From NCBI GenBank assembly GCA_023390875.1, contig JAEWCA010000543.1, positions 1 through 8,063 on the forward strand: DNA of 8,063 nucleotides. Direction: 5' to 3'. A model generated the notes under the pieces. The model saw nothing but the letters and a program-made list of their open reading frames with translations. It had not been told where the DNA came from and did not search any database. Shown in pieces: positions 1-5,903 of the stretch. Every line of letters starts with the position of its first letter. The first letter of the stretch is position 1. The translations under genes were made by a program, and so were the position numbers. Origin of the DNA: Actinomycetes bacterium (GTDB taxonomy: Bacteria > Actinomycetota > Actinomycetes > Actinomycetales > Cellulomonadaceae).

Positions 1-2
1 AC

Positions 3-86
3 CCGATCCGGCGTCATTCCGGGCTCGGCTACCGGTCCCCGAACGACTTCGAGGACCTACACACCGCCGCGACCGCGGCGGCATGA
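3..86 (+). CDS. IS3-family transposase (OrfB, DDE integrase core), C-terminal end only
   Basis: Frame 3 is open from the window edge and gives 27 residues, ending at TGA 84-86. It contains RRHSGLGYRSPNDFED, which matches the highly conserved C-terminal signature of IS3-family OrfB transposases (R-R-x-S-x-L-G-Y-x-S-P-x-x-[FY]-E), just past the last Glu of the DDE triad. It then ends in a short Ala/Thr tail. In this family OrfB is normally made by a -1 frameshift from OrfA and catalyses copy-out/paste-in transposition. The catalytic residues and OrfA are outside the window, so I cannot say whether the element is intact or active. The motif is short but distinctive. Confidence 0.85.
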   Translation, partial: PIRRHSGLGYRSPNDFEDLHTAATAAA

Positions 87-101
87 TCAGCACACCGTCA
101 C

Positions 102-128
102 TGTCCGGGAAACCGGGTCAGGCTCCCA
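102..128 (+). repeat. Putative right inverted repeat of the IS3 element
   Basis: The 27 bp run TGTCCGGGAAACCGGG..GGCTCCCA. The position (16 bp after the transposase stop), the ...CA end and the CCGGGAAACCGGG core resemble terminal repeats of actinobacterial IS3 elements as I remember them. The partner repeat is outside the window, so this is inferred from position and style rather than shown by pairing. Confidence 0.5.
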
Positions 129-906
129 GGACGACACATTCGCGGTGGGCGCGTTCGAAGGTGAGAAGAAGAACAGGGCATGGCGTGCCGCGGCCGTGTC
201 ACCTGAGCTGCAACTTGAGCAGTTCGAGCGGGCTCTGATGTGCAACACCAACTCGGGCATTCCGACGACGCCGCTCAACGGGACGTGCCCGGAGGCCTCG
301 GGCACTGTCGGCCTCAACTACTGCGACGGCGAAGAGCCCGTCCCGCCGCTGTGGCGTCGCACTCGTGTCACGCCGGCGTCGCCTTGGACAAGGTGGGCGC
401 TATACGCGTACGGCGGGTGCCCCGGCGACCTTCTGCCGACCATGTCGATCGAGGACTTCCGCCGCCTCCCCCTGCCTGCCCCGGCATGGCACATGCAGCC
501 GAACCAGGACTGGGTCCTGGTCAACAAGCAGACGATCGTCTACTCGACCGACACCACCCAGCAGCTGCGCACCGACCTGCTCGGGTACGGCGTCGACGTG
601 ATCGCGACCCCCGAGCGCTACGTGTGGGAGTTCGGCGACGGCAGCACGCCGCTGGTCACGCACCGGCAGGGCCACCCGTGGCCGGGTTTCGACCTGTTCC
701 ACGTCTACCAGCAGCCCGGCGTCGGGACGATCACGGCGACGACGGAGTGGTCGGGCAGGTACCGGGTCGACGGCGACACGCAGTGGCACGACATCCTCGG
801 CACGGCCGAGACCGCGGCGTCGTCGCCGCCGTTCGACATCGTCGAGCGCCGCTCGCACCTGGTCGCCACCGACTGCGTCACCGACCCGACCCAGCCCGAC
901 TGCTGA
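129..906 (+). pseudogene. PKD-fold, cysteine-containing probable exported protein, 5' end removed by the IS
   Basis: The reading frame runs from the IS edge (first native codons GAC GAC ACA at 130) to TGA 904-906. If a restart is used, the first possible one is GTG 145, giving 253 residues, but it has no Shine-Dalgarno and no signal peptide. Counting from that GTG, residues 125-200 look like a PKD/Ig-like fold: YVWEFGDG at 159-166 matches the WxFGDG turn, and FHVYQQPGVGTITATTEW at 185-202 matches the HxYxxPGxYtVt strand pair. There are six cysteines (33, 48, 60, 92, 244, 253), which suits an exported disulfide-bonded protein. An exported protein with no signal peptide, directly abutting an IS end, suggests the true N-terminus was separated by the insertion. 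The frame has no internal stops, so the damage looks recent or limited to the 5' end. The biological role is unknown. Confidence 0.65.
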
Positions 907-966
907 CCGGACATCACCCGTCAACGGTCCCGCGCCGGGCGTGGAGCGCGAACGTCGGCAGCCGCA

Positions 967-1452
967 CTAGACCCCGTAGTACCGGTCGTACCAGGCCGAG
1001 CGGTCCTCGACGTCGAAGTCGTCGAAGTCCCCGCTCGTGACGCACGTCTCCAGGTACTCGAGCGCCTGCCGCGCCACCTCGTCGGGGACGGCAGCCAGGT
1101 GCCGACGGGTGGCGTCCAGCCCCGTGCCGCACAGGAGTTGCACGTCGATGGAGCAGTGCGCGTCGAAGCCGGACTCCTTGGCCAGCCAGATGCGCAGCAC
1201 GTCCTCGACGTTTCCCGCGTTGAACAGCTGCACGCAGAGCAGCTTCATCGCCAGCGTGTCGGCTTCCGTCCCGAGGGCCTGCTCGCTGTCGAGCAGCCGA
1301 CGGATCTCGTCCAGGTCCGCGTCGTCCGGCCGCGTGCCGTACCGGCGCAGGAGCTCGTCCTCGTCCACGTCGACGAAGCCTAGGCGGGGACCACGCGCAG
1401 CTGCGTGCGACCTGGTGAAACACGACTTCTCGGACACCTGACGGGATGCCAT
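967..1452 (-). CDS. Conserved-looking protein of unknown function, 161 aa
   Basis: ATG at 1452-1450, stop TAG at 969-967. The protein is acidic, probably cytosolic and largely helical. It has no signal peptide or membrane segment. Its most distinctive stretch is residues 65-112, including MKLLCVQLFNAGNVEDVLRIW at 69-89 (broken here only by residue spacing) and SIDVQLLCGTGLD at 101-113. The end is very acidic and aromatic (GDFDDFDVED, then WYDRYYG). I recall similar unannotated proteins across distant bacteria with the AK-S-FDA-C-IDVQLLCG-GL pattern, but I cannot name a function. The start is uncertain: no Shine-Dalgarno precedes ATG 1452, and the first 26 residues look less protein-like. GTG 1368-1366 would start at VDEDELLRRYG and may be the real one. 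It is convergent with the PKD pseudogene and head to head with the 1501 gene. Confidence 0.7.
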   Translation of the reverse strand: MASRQVSEKSCFTRSHAAARGPRLGFVDVDEDELLRRYGTRPDDADLDEIRRLLDSEQALGTEADTLAMKLLCVQLFNAGNVEDVLRIWLAKESGFDAHCSIDVQLLCGTGLDATRRHLAAVPDEVARQALEYLETCVTSGDFDDFDVEDRSAWYDRYYGV

Positions 1453-1500
1453 GATGCGGCGTCGACCGACCGTGCACCACGGACTCCTGGGGGCCTGCCC

Positions 1501-2001
1501 GTGATCTTCGTCGTCCTCGTCGTCAGCGCGATCCTCAGTTTCTGGCGGCTGATCTCGCCGATGCTGGTGACCGTCGCCGCGATCCTCAGCATCGTCGCGC
1601 TCGTCACGAGCAACAGCGGCCTCATGACGACCGTCTGGTGGTTGTGGAGCATCGGCGTGATCGGCCTGGTCCTGCGCTGGCTGCACAACCGCGGCAGGTA
1701 CCGGACGCTCGAGGAGCTCCAGGCGGCGTCCGACGCCGGTGTCCCGCGGGCGATGCGGGCGCGGGCGTCGCTGCACAAGCTCAACGGCGAGGTCGACGAG
1801 GCTGAGATGCTGCTGAGCCGCGCCGTCGCTGCGGGCGACCGCGAGTCGATGTGGGACATGGGCCGCCTCGTCGAGGAGCGAGACGGCCTCGCGGCGTCCG
1901 AGCCGTGGTTCCGGATGGCGGCCGAGCGTGGCCACCTTGCCGCCAAGAGGTTCTTCGCCCAGGGGCACGCCCTCAACCTGGACGGCTCGAACCCCCTCTA
2001 G
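1501..2001 (+). CDS. Small membrane protein with Sel1/TPR-like repeats, 166 aa
   Basis: I chose GTG 1501 because hydrophobic sequence begins there and a GGGGG run (1489-1493) sits 7 bp upstream. Upstream in-frame sequence is polar and unlike protein. Residues 2-60 are strongly hydrophobic and make two or three membrane segments (about 2-14, 20-36 and 43-60), followed by basic residues RWLHNRGR that should face the cytosol. Residues 80-158 form helix pairs of Sel1/TPR type: AMRARASLHKLNGEVDEAE then LLSRAVAAGDRES, and MWDMGRLV..ERDGLAASEPWF then RMAAERGHLAAKRFF. These carry the A-x-x-L-G...eA..w...Aa..G pattern. Such repeats usually mediate protein-protein contacts, so a membrane-anchored adaptor is the likely role. 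No partner is evident. It ends 40 bp before the convergent end of proB. Confidence 0.78.
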   Translation: MIFVVLVVSAILSFWRLISPMLVTVAAILSIVALVTSNSGLMTTVWWLWSIGVIGLVLRWLHNRGRYRTLEELQAASDAGVPRAMRARASLHKLNGEVDEAEMLLSRAVAAGDRESMWDMGRLVEERDGLAASEPWFRMAAERGHLAAKRFFAQGHALNLDGSNPL

Positions 2002-2003
2002 CT

Positions 2004-2028
2004 GCGGGCGTCGGCCGGGCGAGCCCGC
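2004..2028. terminator. Possible bidirectional terminator between convergent genes
   Basis: In the 40 bp between the Sel1-like gene and proB there is an inverted repeat GCGGGC (2004-2009) / GCCCGC (2023-2028) around a GC-rich 13-nt loop that can itself pair. It has no T tract. The placement between two convergent stops favours a terminator role, but GC-rich DNA makes such short stems by chance. Confidence 0.3.
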
Positions 2029-2041
2029 CACGGGGCGGTGC

Positions 2042-3205
2042 TCACGCCCGGACGGCGGCTTTCCGGCGGCGCACCAGCACCAGGTCGTCGCGGTGCACGA
2101 GCTCACGGTCGTACCCGGGGCCGAGGTCGGCGCGCAGGTCGGACGTCGTCCGGCCCAGCAGGCCCGGCACCTCGTCGGAGGCGTACCCGACGAGCCCACG
2201 TGCGACGACGACACCGTCCGGCCCGACGAGCTCGACGGGGTCGCCGGCCTCGAACGTCCCCTCGGACGCCGTCACCCCGGCAGGCAGCAGGGATGTGCGA
2301 CGCTCGACGACGGCCCGCACGGCACCCTCGTCGAGCACCAGCCGCCCGTGCGCCTTCGCGGCGTGCGCGAGCCAGAGCAGCCGGATCGACGTGCGCCGCC
2401 CGGTCGCGGCGAACCACGTGCCGACGTCGTCCCCGGCAAGAGCCGACGACGCCTGGGCGGCGGACGTCAGCACGACGGGCACACCGGAGTGGGTCGCGAT
2501 CGCCACGGACTCGAGCTTCGTCACCATCCCGCCTGTCCCCACCGCGCTCCCCCGCGACGACACGTCGATGCCGTCGAGGTCGCGCGGCCCGTCGACCCGC
2601 GTGATGCGGCGGGAGCCCGGCCGCGACGGCGGGCCCGTGTACAGGGCGTCGACGTCGGTCAGCAGGACGAGCGCGTCCGCGTGCACGAGGTGCGAGACGA
2701 GGGCGGCGAGCCGGTCGTTGTCGCCGAACCGGATCTCGTCGGTCGCGACGGCGTCGTTCTCGTTGATGATCGGCACGACGCCGAGGTCGAGCAGCCGCGT
2801 CAGCGCACGGTGCGCGTTGCGGTAGTGGCCGCGCCGGACCGTGTCCTCGGCGGTGAGCAGCACCTGGCCGACGCGCAGCCCGTGGTCGGAGAACGCCTTC
2901 GTGTAGTGCGCGACGAGCAGTCCCTGCCCGACGGACGCGGCGGCCTGCTGCGTCGCGAGGTCCCGAGGCCGGGCGGCGAGGCCCAGCGGCCCGATGGCCG
3001 CCGCGATCGCACCCGACGAGACGAGCACCACCTGACCTCCGGCGGCCCGGCGCGCGGCGAGCACGTCGACGAGCGCGCGCAGCCGGTCGGGGTCGAGCCG
3101 CCCGTCCGGGCTGGTCAGCGACGACGAGCCGACCTTGACCACCACGCGGGCAGCCGAGGGCAGCTGCTCACGCGAGTGCAGGGCGGCGGCTGTCACGTCG
3201 GGCAT
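2042..3205 (-). CDS. proB: Glutamate 5-kinase with C-terminal PUA domain
   Basis: A 387-residue protein that phosphorylates L-glutamate to glutamyl 5-phosphate with ATP, the first and feedback-controlled step of proline synthesis, in the cytosol. The amino-acid-kinase domain (about 18-265) shows VVVKVGSSSLT at 21-31 (ATP/phosphate-binding Lys24), VLVSSGAIAAA at 60-70, INENDAVATDEIRFGDND at 147-164, VLLTDVDALY at 180-189 and the late GTGGMVTK at 223-230. Residues about 285-365 form the PUA domain typical of longer ProB proteins, which here includes AGDPVELVGPDGVVVARG. ATG 3205 is chosen because the ProB-like sequence REQLPSAARVVVKVG follows within 12 residues and GAGG lies 4 nt upstream. In-frame sequence further upstream is unrelated. 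It follows obg after 127 bp and ends 40 bp from a convergent gene. proA is not next to it. Proline feedback is known for the family but not visible here. Confidence 0.97.
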   Translation of the reverse strand: MPDVTAAALHSREQLPSAARVVVKVGSSSLTSPDGRLDPDRLRALVDVLAARRAAGGQVVLVSSGAIAAAIGPLGLAARPRDLATQQAAASVGQGLLVAHYTKAFSDHGLRVGQVLLTAEDTVRRGHYRNAHRALTRLLDLGVVPIINENDAVATDEIRFGDNDRLAALVSHLVHADALVLLTDVDALYTGPPSRPGSRRITRVDGPRDLDGIDVSSRGSAVGTGGMVTKLESVAIATHSGVPVVLTSAAQASSALAGDDVGTWFAATGRRTSIRLLWLAHAAKAHGRLVLDEGAVRAVVERRTSLLPAGVTASEGTFEAGDPVELVGPDGVVVARGLVGYASDEVPGLLGRTTSDLRADLGPGYDRELVHRDDLVLVRRRKAAVRA

Positions 3206-3332
3206 TGTGCCTCGCAGCAGCGACCCGGACGCATCGATATCGACTCGCGGACGCCACGGCGACGTGTCACCCGCCCCGCAGCGCGGGGGGGCGGGGCCCG
3301 GGGCCGCGGCGCACCGCCTCCGCTGCCGAGCG
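3206..3332 (-). other. obg-proB intergenic gap with GC-rich hairpins
   Basis: The 127 bp between the obg stop and the proB start. It holds a GAGG ribosome-binding site for proB (CCTC at 3210-3213 on the plus strand) and an unusually GC-rich patch at 3271-3316. In that patch CCCCGC (3274-3279) can pair with GCGGGG (3283-3288) around a 3-nt loop, or GCCCCGC (3273-3279) with GCGGGGC (3291-3297) around 11 nt. The alternatives are mutually exclusive. Either could slow or end transcription, or simply reflect base composition. I see no convincing -35/-10 pair for proB, although the gap is long enough to hold one. Confidence 0.4.
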
Positions 3333-4850
3333 TTACGCGTCGGGGTCGGTCCAGATGCCCTGCTCGCGCTCGGTCCACAGCTCGTCGCGGGCGGCCGCCT
3401 TGGCGTCCATCCGCTCCTTGTACTCGTGCCGCTTCTCGCCACGGGTCGGGCGGGACCGGTCCTCGAGCCGCACGTCCGAGCCGCGCGGGCCGCCGAGCAG
3501 CTCCGACCCGGTCATGAGCGTCGGCTCCCAGTCGAACACGACGGCGTTGTGGTCGGGCCCGATGCGGACCTCGTCACCCGCGACGGCGCCCGTCGCGAAC
3601 AGCCGGTCCTCGACCCCGAGGCGGGCGAGCCGGTCCGCGAGGTAGCCGACGGCCTCGTCGTTCGAGAAGTCCGTCTGCCGCACCCAGCGCTCGGGCTTCT
3701 CGCCGCGCACCGCGTAGTACACCTGGCCGCCGGACTCGCGCCTGGTCACGGTGAACCCGGCGTCGTCGACGGCCTTGGGCCGCAGCACCACGCGCGTGCT
3801 CTCGGGCTGAGGCGCGTCGCGACGGGCCTGGTCGACGATCTCGGCGAGCGCGAACGTGAGCTGGCGCAGGCCCTCGTGGCTCGCGGTCGACACCTCGAAC
3901 ACGCGCAGCCCACGGGCCTCGAGCTCGGGCCGCACGAGCTCCGCGAGGTCGCGCGCCTCCGGCACGTCGATCTTGTTCAGGACGACGATCCGCGGTCGCT
4001 CGGTCAGCGGCGTCCGACCGCCCTCGATGCCGATGTCGCCGGCGTACTGCGCGAGCTCGGACTCGATGACGTCGAGGTCCGAGAGCGGGTCACGGTCCGG
4101 CTCGAGCGTCGCGCAGTCGAGCACGTGCACGAGCACCGCGCACCGCTCGACGTGCCGCAGGAACTCCAGACCGAGCCCGCGCCCCTCGGACGCGCCGGGG
4201 ATGAGGCCGGGCACGTCGGCGACCGTGTACCGGGCGGACCCGGCCTGCACGACGCCGAGGTTCGGCACGAGGGTCGTGAACGGGTAGTCGGCGATCTTGG
4301 GCCGCGCCGCCGAGATCGCGGCGACGAGGCTGGACTTGCCGGCGCTCGGGTAGCCGACGAGTGCCACGTCCGCGATCGTCTTGAGCTCGAGCACCACGTC
4401 GTGCGACTCGCCCGGCTCGCCGAGCAGCGCGAACCCGGGAGCCTTGCGCCGCGGCGACGCGAGTGCGGCGTTGCCGAGCCCACCGCGCCCACCCTGGGCC
4501 GCGACGTACTGCGCACCGACGCCCACGAGGTCGGCGAGCACCTCGCCGTCCGGGCTCTTCACGACGGTGCCGTCCGGCACGCCGAGCACCAGGTCGGCAC
4601 CCGTGGAGCCCGAGCGGTGGTCACCCATCCCCTGCGTGCCCGACGGGGCGTGCCGGTGCGGCAGGTGGTGGAAGTCGAGCAGCGTCGTGACCTGCGGGTC
4701 GACCTGGATGATCACCGACCCGCCGTTGCCGCCGTTGCCGCCGTCGGGGCCGGCGAGCGGCTTGAACTTCTCGCGGTGGATGGACGCGCACCCGTGCCCA
4801 CCGTCACCACCGGTCGCGTGCAGCACGACCCGGTCGACGAACGTCGCCAC
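3333..4850 (-). CDS. obgE: Obg-family GTPase (ribosome assembly, stress control)
   Basis: A 505-residue GTPase that binds the 50S subunit late in assembly and links growth to GTP/ppGpp levels. The Gly-rich Obg domain is residues 1-160 (GGDGGHGC at 14-21, [13 protein letters not shown] at 34-46, GGRGGLGN at 120-127). The G domain, about 160-340, has G1 GYPSAGKSS at 166-174, switch-I FTT at 191-193, G3 DVPG at 212-215, G4 NKID at 292-295 and G5 STAS at 321-324. An OCT domain follows at about 355-440 ([22 protein letters not shown] region). The last 65 residues form a charged tail ([20 protein letters not shown] region), an extension common in actinobacterial Obg. The start is GTG 4850-4848, backed by GGAGG (CCTCC at 4858-4862 on the plus strand) with a 7-nt spacer. 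A nearby ATG at 4855 is out of frame. It sits 114 bp after rpmA. Confidence 0.98.
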   Translation of the reverse strand: MATFVDRVVLHATGGDGGHGCASIHREKFKPLAGPDGGNGGNGGSVIIQVDPQVTTLLDFHHLPHRHAPSGTQGMGDHRSGSTGADLVLGVPDGTVVKSPDGEVLADLVGVGAQYVAAQGGRGGLGNAALASPRRKAPGFALLGEPGESHDVVLELKTIADVALVGYPSAGKSSLVAAISAARPKIADYPFTTLVPNLGVVQAGSARYTVADVPGLIPGASEGRGLGLEFLRHVERCAVLVHVLDCATLEPDRDPLSDLDVIESELAQYAGDIGIEGGRTPLTERPRIVVLNKIDVPEARDLAELVRPELEARGLRVFEVSTASHEGLRQLTFALAEIVDQARRDAPQPESTRVVLRPKAVDDAGFTVTRRESGGQVYYAVRGEKPERWVRQTDFSNDEAVGYLADRLARLGVEDRLFATGAVAGDEVRIGPDHNAVVFDWEPTLMTGSELLGGPRGSDVRLEDRSRPTRGEKRHEYKERMDAKAAARDELWTEREQGIWTDPDA

Positions 4851-4857
4851 GGCATTG

Positions 4858-4862
4858 CCTCC
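4858..4862 (-). promoter_or_regulatory. Shine-Dalgarno site of obg
   Basis: GGAGG on the minus strand, 7 nt before GTG 4850. It settles the non-ATG start, because the out-of-frame ATG at 4855-4853 lies too close to it. Confidence 0.85.
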
Positions 4863-4911
4863 AAAAGGTTCCGTCGATCGCCGGCGAGGTCACGAGCGAT
4901 CGTCACACGAC

Positions 4912-4942
4912 GAAGGGGCGCACCGCACCGGTGCGCCCCTTC
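4912..4942 (-). terminator. Perfect 13-bp stem between rpmA and obg (terminator or attenuator)
   Basis: GAAGGGGCGCACC (4912-4924) is the exact reverse complement of GGTGCGCCCCTTC (4930-4942), with a 5-nt loop GCACC. On the minus strand it starts 22 nt after the rpmA stop and ends 61 nt before the obg start. It has no U tract, which is usual for actinobacterial stem terminators. Position and strength make it the natural end of an rplU-rpmA transcript, with obg receiving read-through or using its own promoter. A processing site is an alternative role. Confidence 0.75.
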
Positions 4943-4964
4943 CTCGACTGCTGGTGTGTGGTCG

Positions 4965-5222
4965 TCAGCCCTCGACTGCGACGATGTCGATGACCTTGCG
5001 GCCACGACGGGTGCCGAACTCGACGGCACCGGCGGTCAGCGCGAACAGCGTGTCGTCCCCGCCACGGCCGACGTTGTTGCCGGGGTGGAAGTGGGTGCCG
5101 CGCTGGCGGACGATGATCTCGCCGGCCTTGACGACCTGGCCACCGAAGCGCTTGACGCCCAGGCGCTGGGCGTTCGAGTCGCGGCCGTTGCGCGAGGAGC
5201 TCGCGCCCTTCTTGTGTGCCAT
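4965..5222 (-). CDS. rpmA: 50S ribosomal protein L27
   Basis: An 85-residue L27, the small basic protein of the large subunit whose N-terminal tail reaches toward the peptidyl-transferase centre. Diagnostic sequence: [20 protein letters not shown] at 1-20, [10 protein letters not shown] at 20-29, and [19 protein letters not shown] at 36-54. It begins directly with MAHKKG. It therefore lacks the cleavable N-terminal leader found on Firmicutes L27, and no Prp protease gene lies between L21 and L27. ATG 5222 is fixed by the conserved N-terminus. An AGG lies 6 nt upstream. The gene follows rplU after 58 bp, almost certainly in one transcript. Confidence 0.99.
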   Translation of the reverse strand: MAHKKGASSSRNGRDSNAQRLGVKRFGGQVVKAGEIIVRQRGTHFHPGNNVGRGGDDTLFALTAGAVEFGTRRGRKVIDIVAVEG

Positions 5223-5280
5223 GACGAACCTGCTCTCTTGCTGTACGTGGGGGCGACCGCGGGTGACCCGCGGAGCGAGA

Positions 5281-5601
5281 TCAGTTGATGCCGGTGACCT
5301 TGAGGCGGGTCAGCTGCTGGCGGTGACCCTGGCGCTTGCGGTAGCCGGTCTTGTTCTTGTACTTGAGGATGTCGATCTTCGGGCCCTTCTCGTCCCGCAC
5401 GACCTCCGCCGTCACCTTCACCTTGGCCAGGGCCGCGGCGTCGGTGGTGACCTTCTCACCGTCGACGAGGAGCAGGGCCGAGAGCTCGACGGTCGAGCCG
5501 GCCTGCGCGGCGAGGCGGTCGACGACGACGACGTCGCCCACCGCGACCTTCTCCTGGCGGCCGCCAGCCTTCACGATCGCGTACACCACGTTGCTGCTCA
5601 T
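5281..5601 (-). CDS. rplU: 50S ribosomal protein L21
   Basis: A 106-residue L21, which binds 23S rRNA in the large subunit together with L20. Diagnostic sequence: [19 protein letters not shown] at 5-23 near the N-terminus and the C-terminal rRNA-binding block [19 protein letters not shown] at 80-98, ending LKVTGIN. The length is normal for the family. ATG 5601 adds MSSN ahead of the core. GTG codons at residues 5 and 6 are alternatives, because the purine run GAGCAGAG lies almost against the ATG. It is the first gene of an rplU-rpmA unit, with its own promoter (5765-5793) and a long leader. Confidence 0.98.
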   Translation of the reverse strand: MSSNVVYAIVKAGGRQEKVAVGDVVVVDRLAAQAGSTVELSALLLVDGEKVTTDAAALAKVKVTAEVVRDEKGPKIDILKYKNKTGYRKRQGHRQQLTRLKVTGIN

Positions 5602-5758
5602 CTCTGCTCGTCGAACTTCTCAGGTCGAAAATCTCGTTCGGTGCCCTGCCCGCGCCCGCGCACACCCCTCTGCCACCGGCTCTCACCGGTTCCCGTGGGG
5701 GTTCGCGTCGACGCCGATAGCGGCGGCACGCACGATCGGCGCGCACACGACGCGCCGA
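5602..5758 (-). promoter_or_regulatory. Structured leader (5' UTR) of rplU-rpmA, about 157 nt
   Basis: If transcription starts about 7 nt after the -10 box, the mRNA begins near 5758 and runs 157 nt to the rplU ATG. Three hairpins can be drawn on it. The first, at the very 5' end, is an 8-bp stem TCGGCGCG/CGCGCCGA (5736-5743 with 5751-5758, 7-nt loop). The second is a 5-bp stem CGCCG/CGGCG (5712-5716 with 5721-5725, 4-nt loop). The third is ACCGG/CCGGT (5675-5679 with 5686-5690, 6-nt loop), capped outside by ACCCC/GGGGT (5664-5668 with 5698-5702) around a symmetric internal loop. Ribosomal-protein leaders often carry autoregulatory sites, so L21 binding is an attractive but unproven reading. 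Confidence 0.5.
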
Positions 5759-5764
5759 CGTTCA

Positions 5765-5793
5765 AGGGTACGGACCGCACGCCGCAGGGTCAA
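5765..5793 (-). promoter_or_regulatory. Vegetative-sigma promoter of rplU-rpmA
   Basis: On the minus strand: -35 TTGACC (5793-5788, five of six matches to TTGACA), a 17-bp spacer (5787-5771), and -10 TACCCT (5770-5765, fits the TAnnnT form of high-GC actinobacteria). The start would fall near 5758. It lies between the rne terminator stem and rplU, the expected place. Confidence 0.75.
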
Positions 5794-5864
5794 ACCTGGC
5801 GACGGTCCCCCGGGGCGACGTGACGGAACGCACGTCGCGGCGGTGATCCCGTCGACGGCGTGCT

Positions 5865-5896
5865 GGCCCGTGCCGGCCGGACGACCGGCACGGGCC
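5865..5896 (-). terminator. Perfect 12-bp stem after the RNase E/G gene
   Basis: GGCCCGTGCCGG (5865-5876) pairs exactly with CCGGCACGGGCC (5885-5896) around an 8-nt loop. It starts 7 nt after the stop codon on the minus strand, and no U tract follows. This is most likely the terminator separating the ribonuclease transcript from the rplU promoter about 70 bp further on. Confidence 0.8.
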
Positions 5897-5903
5897 GCCA
5901 CCG

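Larger units (their letters stand above)
1..128 (+). mobile_element. Right end of an IS3-family insertion sequence (partial)
   Basis: The window begins inside an insertion sequence. Its evidence is the transposase C-terminus that stops at 86, followed by about 40 bp of non-coding DNA of the kind that carries the right inverted repeat of IS3 elements. I place the right edge at about 128 because IS3 ends normally finish in CA and the sequence there reads GGCTCCCA, after which a different reading frame is free of the element. The left end lies outside the window, so neither the paired inverted repeat nor the target duplication can be checked here. The edge could be off by several bases. Confidence 0.7.

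Noticed and set aside
907..966. A terminator between the convergent PKD pseudogene and the 967 gene
   Set aside because: Only a 4-bp stem (CCCG/CGGG) can be drawn, which is not meaningful in this base composition.
1405..1500. A longer start (GTG 1405) for the Sel1-like membrane protein
   Set aside because: The 32 extra residues are polar and shadow-like, overlap the opposite gene, and would bury the hydrophobic segment. GTG 1501 has a G-rich ribosome-binding site at suitable spacing.
967..2214. A 415-residue minus-strand frame extending the unknown gene upstream through the Sel1-like gene
   Set aside because: Beyond 1452 the sequence is the antisense of the plus-strand membrane gene and then of proB, with shadow-frame composition. 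Only the part below 1452 looks like real protein.
3215..3280. A possible proB promoter around the ATATCGAT-like sequence near 3235-3243, with GTGACA near 3265
   Set aside because: The spacing between GTGACA and any -10-like hexamer is over 20 bp, and no TAnnnT box falls at 16-19 bp.
3135..5288. A 717-residue open frame on the plus strand opposite obg, rpmA and part of proB
   Set aside because: It is antisense to three certain genes, has shadow-frame composition (Arg/Val/Asp/Gly/Ala), no recognisable motif and no Shine-Dalgarno. Long antisense frames are expected at this GC content.
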